Shown here piece after piece: positions 31,508 to 39,081 of a stretch of DNA of 50,896 nt. The translations under genes and the position numbers were made by a program. The stretch lies in assembly GCF_004354045.1 (NCBI RefSeq), contig NZ_SMRT01000032.1, forward strand, positions 1-50,896, in the 5' to 3' direction. Under the pieces are notes generated by a model that searched no databases, had not been told where the DNA came from, and saw only the letters and a program-made list of their open reading frames with translations. Position 1 is the first letter of the stretch; the number at the start of each line of letters is the position of its first letter. This stretch comes from Paenibacillus piri (GTDB taxonomy: Bacteria; Bacillota; Bacilli; Paenibacillales; NBRC-103111).

Positions 31508-33088
31508 TTACTCCTTGTTTCTCATCAAATCCGTAGGGTTAACCCCGATATACTTTTTAAATTGGCTGCTGAAATAGGGAATGTTGCTGTAGCCTACTTT
31601 TTCGGCAATTTCATAAATATACAGCTTTCCTTCCAAAATCATCCGTTTTGCTTTTTCCATCCTGATTCTGGTCACATACTGATTGAATGTTTCTCCTGTT
31701 ACATTGCGAAAAATTTGGCCCAGGTAATTTTTGGATATTTGAATTTCGTCAGCCAACAAGCCAAGCGTAATATTTTCCTCATAATGCTCATGCACAAACC
31801 GGATAATAAACTCGGCCATCTGTCGGTGTTTACTGTTATCGCTCAAATGCTGATTGTTAATGATTCCGGCTGCGGTCCGTTCGAGCCAGCTTTTTAGCGC
31901 AGCCGGTGTATAAGCTCCAGCGCCGGTCATGTCCTCATACGGAGTAAATTTAGGAATAATTCGCTCCAGCTCGATCCCGACATCATACAACGAATAGGCA
32001 ATAATCGCCCATAGCTCACTCGCCCATATTTGTAGCGTCTGTTCATGACACACAAGCCCGGCATCGAGAGTATCTATATAGCCGGCGATAATTGTACCGG
32101 CTTCCTCTTCACGCCCGTTGCGGACGGCATCGGCAAACTCATGATAAAATTTGACCGAACGAAGCGGTGTGTACTGTTTGTAATGATCCGCATCCTCATT
32201 CAGAAACATCATTTTAAACGACTCGGATATGAGCCGCCAATCCTCAACGACATTTCCAAGCTCTGCTTGCGCGGGCAGCTTCAATTGATGATTCAGACAG
32301 TCTCCGATCCGCTGTTTGAGCTCACTGGCCAAACCAACAAAATGATCTCGTTCCAGGTCCCTCGCTCCGGAATGTAGCAAAACTGCAAACCGGCGGCTGT
32401 GCAGTTCCATATATTCAAAGTCGGAGAACATGCCGGCCGCAAGCTCGCTGATCACATTATGGACAGCAAACCGCACCAGGTTACGCCCCTTATCCCACGG
32501 CTCCCATGACAGGCTGTTTTGCAGCTCGACACAAAGGAGCAGGTGGAGCTTGCCGGACCATGCTTCAATCTTCCCGTTGATTTCCTTAAATCGGTCGGAA
32601 TGATGATGCAGGTTGCCCGTTACAACGGACTTCATCCATTCCTCCATGACAAGAGGCTCGTACAGCTTCAATTGATCCTTCAGCACGTTATATTCATTTT
32701 CCTTCAAATGCTCTTTTTCAAGCTCTGCCGTCACCCTGGAAAGCACTGCTTTCAAATTATCAATAGTAATCGGCTTGGTTAAATAATCATCGACTTGCAG
32801 CCGCAGCGCCTGACGGGCATACTCGAAATCAAGATAACCACTGAGTATAATAAACTTCCCCTTAAAGCCGCGCTCCCGCAAAAGACCGATCATATCCAGT
32901 CCGTTCATAACAGGCATGTTGATATCTGTAAGAATGATATCGGGCTGAAACCTATCAATAACGAGCAGCCCCTCCTGGCCGTCAATAGCTTCCCCGACCC
33001 ACTCAACTTCAAGCTCTTCCCAGGGGATTGATTCCCTCATTCCTTCCAGCAGGTTAGGATCATCATCAATAATGACTATTTTCCACAT
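31508..33088 (-). CDS. YesN-type response regulator with AraC DNA-binding domain (526 aa)
   Basis: Receiver with D55 (LTDINMPVMNGL) and acidic residues D8-D10, a long central region, and a C-terminal AraC domain (ITLGLLADEIQISKNYLGQI and IYEIAEKVGYSNIPYFSSQF). The ATG overlaps the kinase stop by 23 bases. It is probably phosphorylated by that kinase and controls this transporter locus. It is only distantly similar to the regulator of the first locus. Confidence 0.95.
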   Translation of the reverse strand: MWKIVIIDDDPNLLEGMRESIPWEELEVEWVGEAIDGQEGLLVIDRFQPDIILTDINMPVMNGLDMIGLLRERGFKGKFIILSGYLDFEYARQALRLQVDDYLTKPITIDNLKAVLSRVTAELEKEHLKENEYNVLKDQLKLYEPLVMEEWMKSVVTGNLHHHSDRFKEINGKIEAWSGKLHLLLCVELQNSLSWEPWDKGRNLVRFAVHNVISELAAGMFSDFEYMELHSRRFAVLLHSGARDLERDHFVGLASELKQRIGDCLNHQLKLPAQAELGNVVEDWRLISESFKMMFLNEDADHYKQYTPLRSVKFYHEFADAVRNGREEEAGTIIAGYIDTLDAGLVCHEQTLQIWASELWAIIAYSLYDVGIELERIIPKFTPYEDMTGAGAYTPAALKSWLERTAAGIINNQHLSDNSKHRQMAEFIIRFVHEHYEENITLGLLADEIQISKNYLGQIFRNVTGETFNQYVTRIRMEKAKRMILEGKLYIYEIAEKVGYSNIPYFSSQFKKYIGVNPTDLMRNKE

Positions 33089-34847
33089 CGGTCCTGTCTC
33101 CTTCCAGGATCATTCCGCTTCCTTCAATCAACGGTATACAAATAGTGACAAGAGTACCTCCTTCAGGGCGATTTTTAATATCAATACGGTACCCGTCAGC
33201 AAAAAAAGCTTCCATCCGTTCTCTCACATTACGAATCCCGTAACCGCCCTTTGTCTTCGTTCTATACTGCGCGCCACACTCCTGCAAGCCCCTTCCGTTA
33301 TCCTCGATTGACAGAATCAATTGTTGTTGAACAGCTTCGCCGTGAATCCGGATTCGTCCTTCAGAACGTCCATGGAAGCCGTGGCTGATACAGTTTTCTA
33401 CAAACGGCTGCAGCGTCATTTTGGGTACATAATATCCCTTTATATCATCCGGCAATTCTATTGAATACTTGATACGGTCTCCTAACCGGATTTGCTGAAT
33501 CTGCATGTAGCACTCAATATGAATCAATTCCTCAGATAAAGGTATTAATGATTCGCCGTTTGATAAACCGACCCGCAGCATTCTACCGGTCAGCTCCAAC
33601 ACCCTGCTCATTTTCTCATTGCCGTCCTTGATTGCCATCCAATTTAGCTGATCCAACGTATTGTACAAAAAGTGGGGATTGATCATCGCCTGAAGAGCTT
33701 TGATTTCCGATTCCTTCTGCTTCTGGTATTGATTTCTTAACGATTCGTACAGCTCTTCAATTCTGTTTATCAGCTTCCGGTAACCTTGGAACAACTGGCC
33801 AAATTCATTCTGATAATCCGTCGGCAGTTGGTGGTCCGCTGCATAAGCCGGGTACATTTTCATCGCTTGAAGCAGCAAAAAAATGGGCCGTGTGAGTTTG
33901 CGGTTTAAAAACAAAAAAATGAACAACAGCACGAAAACAGCGGCAATTCCTACAGTGAATAGCACCTTTGCCATGAAGGCGCTCCCGGCAACCAGCTGTT
34001 CCCATGGAGTAAACTCGATCAACAGCCAATTGGAGCCCGCGATGTTCGTCCAAACAACCAGATATTGGGACGGAAACTGCCTATATCCTTTAAGCGCTAA
34101 CTGGCCTGCTTCCTGTAAGCTTCCTGAGATACTGCGCAGATTTTCGTTGTTTTCAACCAACGACTGTTCGCCCGTCTGCGTAATCACCCTTCCGCCCGAA
34201 TCCAGCAGCAGCCGATTCGCCTCAAAGCCCTGCTCCCGCAGCAGCGTCTGCACATCCGAAGCCTTTATGTTGATCAGGACAAAACCCTGGTAATCGCCGG
34301 CGTTCGAATATATTTTTCGCACGAAGCTGACAACAGAGGCGGTTCCTTGGTATGAATCGGTTTCATGCTCTCCGATCCATACAAAATCAGACTGCGCAAC
34401 AGAGGAAAACCACGGCATTTCTTCCCCTGTACGGAGGTCAAAAAAACGAACCAACTCTTGTTTACCGCTCTGCGGGGCATTTTTCACATACAGGTCGATG
34501 CTATAAATTACAGGAGTACTGAACGTCAATGTATTCAGGGAAGCGACCACATTCCTTAATGTAACGATATTCTGGTATGTCTCTTTGGGATTAGTGAGCA
34601 GATCCAACAGCTCCGTATTTCGCACGATTGATAACGAAACGGATTCGATTGCGCCGAATTGAGTTTGCAGCCGCTGATTTAACTCCGTAAGGATTCTTTC
34701 CTGATAAGAGGAGGTGGTGCGGATAATTCCTTGAACCGAAAAGTAGTAGCTGGCCCAGATTACAATTGCAAACAAGATTACAACGAATATGGAAGTGCTC
34801 CAAAAGTAAAGATGGCTGATATGAAGTTTTTTAAATAGCTTATCCAT
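33066..34847 (-). CDS. YesM-type sensor histidine kinase (593 aa)
   Basis: Helix at about 15-37, an extracellular sensor domain, a second helix (VLFTVGIAAVFVLLFIFLFL, about 290-310), HAMP, a His_kinase domain (ALQAMINPHFLYNTLDQLNW) and a HATPase_c domain (N-box PFVENCISHGF, IEDNGRGL, GYGIRNVRERMEAFF). It senses an external signal, probably linked to the sugar imported by the neighbouring transporter. It lies between the permease genes and the regulator, with 57 bases after the MalG-type permease stop. Confidence 0.94.
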   Translation of the reverse strand: MDKLFKKLHISHLYFWSTSIFVVILFAIVIWASYYFSVQGIIRTTSSYQERILTELNQRLQTQFGAIESVSLSIVRNTELLDLLTNPKETYQNIVTLRNVVASLNTLTFSTPVIYSIDLYVKNAPQSGKQELVRFFDLRTGEEMPWFSSVAQSDFVWIGEHETDSYQGTASVVSFVRKIYSNAGDYQGFVLINIKASDVQTLLREQGFEANRLLLDSGGRVITQTGEQSLVENNENLRSISGSLQEAGQLALKGYRQFPSQYLVVWTNIAGSNWLLIEFTPWEQLVAGSAFMAKVLFTVGIAAVFVLLFIFLFLNRKLTRPIFLLLQAMKMYPAYAADHQLPTDYQNEFGQLFQGYRKLINRIEELYESLRNQYQKQKESEIKALQAMINPHFLYNTLDQLNWMAIKDGNEKMSRVLELTGRMLRVGLSNGESLIPLSEELIHIECYMQIQQIRLGDRIKYSIELPDDIKGYYVPKMTLQPFVENCISHGFHGRSEGRIRIHGEAVQQQLILSIEDNGRGLQECGAQYRTKTKGGYGIRNVRERMEAFFADGYRIDIKNRPEGGTLVTICIPLIEGSGMILEGDRTDVENSHY

Positions 34848-34904
34848 GAAGAAGGCCCCCTATACTGTATACAAACAGCTGGGGAGCCCAAACAGGGTCC
34901 AAAT

Positions 34905-35750
34905 CTATCCTTTCAGGCCCGTTGTTGCAATCCCCTCGACGATATAGCGCTGAGTGAAGAAAAAGATGATCGTCCCCGGCATAACGGATAGAAGAGACAT
35001 GGCAAACAATTGTCCCCACGGCGTCGCCGACTGGGAGTCGACAAAAAGCTTTAATGCCAGACCGACCGTATATTTGTCAATAGACTTAATATAAATCATA
35101 TGACCGAAAAAATCATCCCAGTTCCATAGAAAGCAAAAGATCGAGACTGTCACAAGGGCAGGCTTGAGAAGCGGTAAAATAATGCGGTAGTAAATTTTGA
35201 AGGTGCTGCAGCCGTCCATTTTTGCCGCCTCATCCATTTCTTTGGGAATGCCGCGAATAAACTGAACAAGCAAAAAGATAAAGAAGGATCCGCCGATACC
35301 GCCGGCCAATGCATGCGGCACAATAAACGGCAGGTACGTGTCCACCCAACCGAATTTATCGAACATGACATATTGCGGTACGATAGTGACCTGATTAGGA
35401 AGCATAAGCGTTAACAGTACGATCGAAAACCAGAAATTTTTCAGCGGAAAATGCATTCTGGCAAATCCGAACGCAACCAGACTGCAAGAGATCAGGGAAG
35501 TGAACAGAACGCCCGCTATTAATTTAAACGTATTCCAGTAAAACACGCTAAACGGATATTTCGTAATTGCAAACCAGCCCTGAGTAAAATTTTCGATCGT
35601 CGGACTGCTCGGAAAAAAATTGGCTGACGACAGCTCCGCATTCGTTTTAAAAGCAGCGCCAAACCACCAAAACACCGGGTAAATCATAATCACGCATAAA
35701 GCAATCAAAAACAGATTGGGGACGATTACGTTCCGGATTACTTTCGTCAT
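34905..35750 (-). CDS. carbohydrate ABC transporter permease, MalG type (281 aa)
   Basis: CUT1 permease with six helices and an EAA loop (DEAAKMDGCSTFKIYYRI, then LPLLKP); it ends GIATTGLKG. Its ATG directly follows the stop of the MalF-type partner, so the two are translationally coupled. No ATPase gene is nearby. Confidence 0.93.
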   Translation of the reverse strand: MTKVIRNVIVPNLFLIALCVIMIYPVFWWFGAAFKTNAELSSANFFPSSPTIENFTQGWFAITKYPFSVFYWNTFKLIAGVLFTSLISCSLVAFGFARMHFPLKNFWFSIVLLTLMLPNQVTIVPQYVMFDKFGWVDTYLPFIVPHALAGGIGGSFFIFLLVQFIRGIPKEMDEAAKMDGCSTFKIYYRIILPLLKPALVTVSIFCFLWNWDDFFGHMIYIKSIDKYTVGLALKLFVDSQSATPWGQLFAMSLLSVMPGTIIFFFTQRYIVEGIATTGLKG

Positions 35751-36665
35751 CTATTTTCCTCCTTCCGACTCGTAATGCACCCAGGCTCTGGAGGTGGCGA
35801 AAATCAATGCGGTAACAACTGCGATCATCACCAACAAGATCCAGGCCAAGGCGGAAGCATATCCCATCTGAAAGCGGGCAAACGCCTTATCGAATAAATA
35901 CAGGGCATACATATAGGTGCTTTCTACTGGCCCGCCCTTCGTAATAATAAAAGCCTGCGTGAACATTTGAAAGGAACTGATCGTCTGAAGCACCAGATTA
36001 AATAAAATGATCGGTGATAACAATGGCAGCGTGATGGAGATAAACGTTCTGATTTTTCCCGCTCCGTCCACAGCCGAAGCCTCGTAGTATTCGCCCGGTA
36101 TCTGCTTCAAGCCTGCCAAAAAAATAACCATCGCGGACCCGAACTGCCAAACGGCCAATACGATCAACGTGCCTAAGGCCGTCTCCGGCAACGAAATCCA
36201 GTTTTTCCCTTCGATATGAAATATGGAAAGCATCTGGTTCAACAGACCGCTTGTTCCGAAAATGTTGCTCCACAATATGGCTACCGCCACACTCGCCCCG
36301 ATAAGCGACGGAAAGTAAATAACCGTACGGTAGATATGCATTGCCCGCAGCTTCATATTTAATACAACGGCCAACAGAAGGGCTACCGCCATTTTTAACG
36401 GAACGGAAACGGCGACAAACCATAAGGTGGCTTTGAGGGAATTCGTAAAAGATGTATCATCCATAAATATTTTTTCGAAGTTTCGCAAGCCTATCCATTG
36501 CGCCGGTTCAAGCAAGGAATAATCTGTAAACGAAAAATAGATCGATTGTATCATCGGCCAGACGGTTAGCAGGAAAAATCCGAGCAGCCATGGGGAAATA
36601 TATAAGTACCCGTGCAAGGAGATGTCCTTTGCTATTTTTTTATGCGTCTTCGTTTGTAGTTTCAA
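35751..36665 (-). CDS. carbohydrate ABC transporter permease, MalF type (304 aa)
   Basis: CUT1 permease with six helices and an EAA loop (YEASAVDGAGKIRTFISITL). The start is TTG with GGAGAGG six bases upstream. It follows the 643-residue protein gene by 18 bases. The partner MalG-type permease follows with no gap. Confidence 0.93.
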   Translation of the reverse strand: MKLQTKTHKKIAKDISLHGYLYISPWLLGFFLLTVWPMIQSIYFSFTDYSLLEPAQWIGLRNFEKIFMDDTSFTNSLKATLWFVAVSVPLKMAVALLLAVVLNMKLRAMHIYRTVIYFPSLIGASVAVAILWSNIFGTSGLLNQMLSIFHIEGKNWISLPETALGTLIVLAVWQFGSAMVIFLAGLKQIPGEYYEASAVDGAGKIRTFISITLPLLSPIILFNLVLQTISSFQMFTQAFIITKGGPVESTYMYALYLFDKAFARFQMGYASALAWILLVMIAVVTALIFATSRAWVHYESEGGK

Positions 36666-36683
36666 AGCTGACCTCTCCTTTAT

Positions 36684-38615
36684 TTAAATTTCCCTTCCTT
36701 GAATAAGATTATCTGGATCTGCTTGGCTCCAAGGCGTTTCGTACGTCGGTTGATTCACGTACCTGCTCATCGACATCTGCAGTTTAACCCCGGCACCTTT
36801 GCCAAGACTCACCTGCAGCCATTTGCCGTCGACGGATAAGCTTTCATTCATTTCTTTTTTTCCGGACCCTGAAACAACCGCTTCATGGAAGCAATGCTCG
36901 CCGAAGCCGCCGGCTTGTATAATGACTTCCTTGCCCTCGAACAGGTCGAGATTGATCAAGCTTAACGTAACAGAATTGTCCGTTAATGCCTCTACCAGCG
37001 CGCTGACCTGCGGCGGAAGACCCGGCCTTTGCGCCGCGGCATCGTAATACCGGACCCGCGCATGCTGCAGACCGCCGTGGGATATATGCATAGGAGCGCC
37101 CAAAGTCAGCTGCAACAGACCTTCTGGATAAACAGGGCACATCTCCTGCCATTTATGAATACTGGATAAGTCGCCCAAACTGTAGCCGTCGGAAATCCAC
37201 GACTCCGGGTTGCCTTCCGGAGATCTCATCTTCTCCAACTGCTTCGTAACCAACGTGTAGTTGGCTTTTAATATGTTCTCAGGATAAGAACGGTCATTGC
37301 CGCGGATAAATTCAAACCAAGGAATCGTATTGGCAATATAATGCTTTGTTTCTTTACCGGTATTCGGATTACGCCCTGAAACGATCGGAACCTCAATTTC
37401 CTTGTAGAAGTCCGCAGCCTGTAAGCGCTCGTACCTTTCAATATCCCCATCTTCCATCGATACGGTCCATAAATAAATAGGGTACGCAGGATTAGCCGGT
37501 TTGTAGTCGGTCCAGCCGCTGTCCAGATGCTTATGAGGCACAACCCAGAGGTTGCCTTCCTGTCTTCCCAAGCTGTAGTTGATATCAAGCTGCTTTCTGA
37601 TCACATTCAACCAATTTTTATCTCCTGTCAACAGTACGGCGTTCATAGCTGCATTAGTGAGCGGCTCAACAATCGTAAACAAACCGTGCGACCACCGCCA
37701 GCCGTAATAACCGCCCCACCATTTCCCGTCGTTATACTCTCCGATAATGCCCGATAAACCGACGTTATCCGGCATGATTCCGCCATTAAGAACTGCCCTG
37801 TCTCTCCATGCGGCAATATATTCCGTTACCCATTTACGAAGTTGTTCATCTCCGCTGTACATATAGGCGTGGGCAATCAGGCTGGTTGCGTTAAGATTTA
37901 ACGGCACATCTCCTTTGGCCATGCGTTCGTTCATTTTCGCAATAATTTCACGGTACACCTCATCATTGGACCAAGGACACTTCCCGCTGTTGATATCCAC
38001 CCCGGTCAAATCCTCGAATGGAGCCAGATAGTCGTCCAAAATGCCCCTGTGCGTCATCCAATCTTCTTCAGTCATAACAAACCGCGGTCCCCGGCTTCCA
38101 TTAATAGGAGACCGGATCAATTTCTTCTCTTTGTCATAATTTTGCGCTTCACTGTCTTCTCCGGTATAGAAGCTTGCGAATCTGCGCGCTCGCTGTCGGT
38201 CCCTCAAACTTTCGGGATCGGCCAGGCCAAGGAAATAAAAGAACAAATATCCTTCCCCATGATGCATCCAATCGTAATAACCGTCGAACTCGCGGTAAAT
38301 CTGGCCGTATTCGGTCCATTGCCAAGTAATGCCTTCCCACACTTTACGGGCGTGACCGTACAATTCTTTTTTTCCGCCCAATACATAGAGCAGGGCCAGG
38401 TTCATAAAGCCTTCGTACGGATCGTCGGAGCCGTCCATGCCCGGCCACACTTTTCTCCAAACCAAGGTGCCGTCCGGCTGCACGTAGCGCTCTACAAATT
38501 CCTCAGCCGCTTCATTTAAAACTGTCATCAATTGCTGCTGCAGCAATGCCCATTCGGGCGGAACGCACATTTCGTCTATCCGAAGTTTTTGCATATCCTT
38601 TTGCTGTTTCATCAC
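36684..38615 (-). CDS. uncharacterised 643-aa protein, probably an alpha/alpha-toroid carbohydrate enzyme
   Basis: No signal peptide or membrane helix. The N-terminal ~400 residues are rich in Trp, Tyr and Gly-Asp motifs spaced like an (alpha/alpha)6 toroid (GYYDWMHHGEGYLFFYFLGL, GYYGWRWSHGLFTIVEPL, WLNVIRKQLDINYSLG). The last ~130 look like a beta-sandwich (VTLSLINLDLFEGKEVIIQA). That pairing occurs in several glycoside hydrolase and polysaccharide lyase families, but I do not recognise which. It is the first gene of the second transporter locus and probably acts on the imported oligosaccharide in the cytoplasm. Conserved acidic/His residues in DGYYDWMHHGEG are candidate active-site groups. 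The start codon pair ATGATG follows AAGGTGG. Confidence 0.7.
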   Translation of the reverse strand: MMKQQKDMQKLRIDEMCVPPEWALLQQQLMTVLNEAAEEFVERYVQPDGTLVWRKVWPGMDGSDDPYEGFMNLALLYVLGGKKELYGHARKVWEGITWQWTEYGQIYREFDGYYDWMHHGEGYLFFYFLGLADPESLRDRQRARRFASFYTGEDSEAQNYDKEKKLIRSPINGSRGPRFVMTEEDWMTHRGILDDYLAPFEDLTGVDINSGKCPWSNDEVYREIIAKMNERMAKGDVPLNLNATSLIAHAYMYSGDEQLRKWVTEYIAAWRDRAVLNGGIMPDNVGLSGIIGEYNDGKWWGGYYGWRWSHGLFTIVEPLTNAAMNAVLLTGDKNWLNVIRKQLDINYSLGRQEGNLWVVPHKHLDSGWTDYKPANPAYPIYLWTVSMEDGDIERYERLQAADFYKEIEVPIVSGRNPNTGKETKHYIANTIPWFEFIRGNDRSYPENILKANYTLVTKQLEKMRSPEGNPESWISDGYSLGDLSSIHKWQEMCPVYPEGLLQLTLGAPMHISHGGLQHARVRYYDAAAQRPGLPPQVSALVEALTDNSVTLSLINLDLFEGKEVIIQAGGFGEHCFHEAVVSGSGKKEMNESLSVDGKWLQVSLGKGAGVKLQMSMSRYVNQPTYETPWSQADPDNLIQGREI

Positions 38616-39081
38616 GCTCTAACCACCTTGTATCGTCAATTTGACTTTATTGTAAAGTGAAAGCGGCAATTAAAAAAGAAGGGAAATTAATAAATGTTTT
38701 CACTTTTTAAGAATGCCATGTATGCTTTTTTCCAATTGTTCTCTACTTAAAACTTGCGTCCGGCAGCAAACTCTGGATTGCTGGTGCACCACATGCTGAA
38801 AGGAGCCGTTTCCTCCTGTTTCTTCCTCGTACATTTCCAAAAAAAATGTGGACATCCGCTTCTCTAAAACGGATGTCCACATAAGGCATGCAGCACTATA
38901 CTCTGGCCGTTATTCATGATCAAAACAAGCAGGCTGATGCTGCTGAACAACGGATCGTGACGCTCATACCGGAAGTACAGTTATATAGGTTGTCGTCATA
39001 TAAAACTATTATTCGCCAGCTTACCTGGAGGATCTATATACTATCATGTCAGCGATATTTCATCGTTACTCCCAATATTAA
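38616..39081. other. 466-base gene-free region
   Basis: The left part should hold the promoter of the second transporter locus; TACAAT about 40 bases before the 643-aa gene is a possible -10. AAAGTGAAA (38654-38662) and TTTCACTTT (38698-38706) form a spaced inverted repeat. A strong terminator hairpin sits at 38841-38881. Bases 38882-39081 show no convincing gene on either strand. Confidence 0.6.
38841..38881 (-). terminator. intrinsic terminator (minus strand)
   Basis: TGTGGACATCCG and CGGATGTCCACA form a perfect 12-bp stem around an 11-base loop; on the minus strand it is followed by TTTTTTTT. It lies about 200 bases after the stop of the 726-aa gene, so it ends that transcript with a long 3' tail, or ends an unrecognised small RNA in between. 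Confidence 0.88.

Noticed and set aside
38654..38667. possible CcpA cre site TGAAAGCGGCAATT near the 643-aa gene
   Set aside because: The right half-site does not match the consensus and the sequence is not symmetric enough.
38700..38882. 60-codon minus-strand open frame
   Set aside because: Its first 12 codons are the 12-bp terminator stem and T-tract; no ribosome site.
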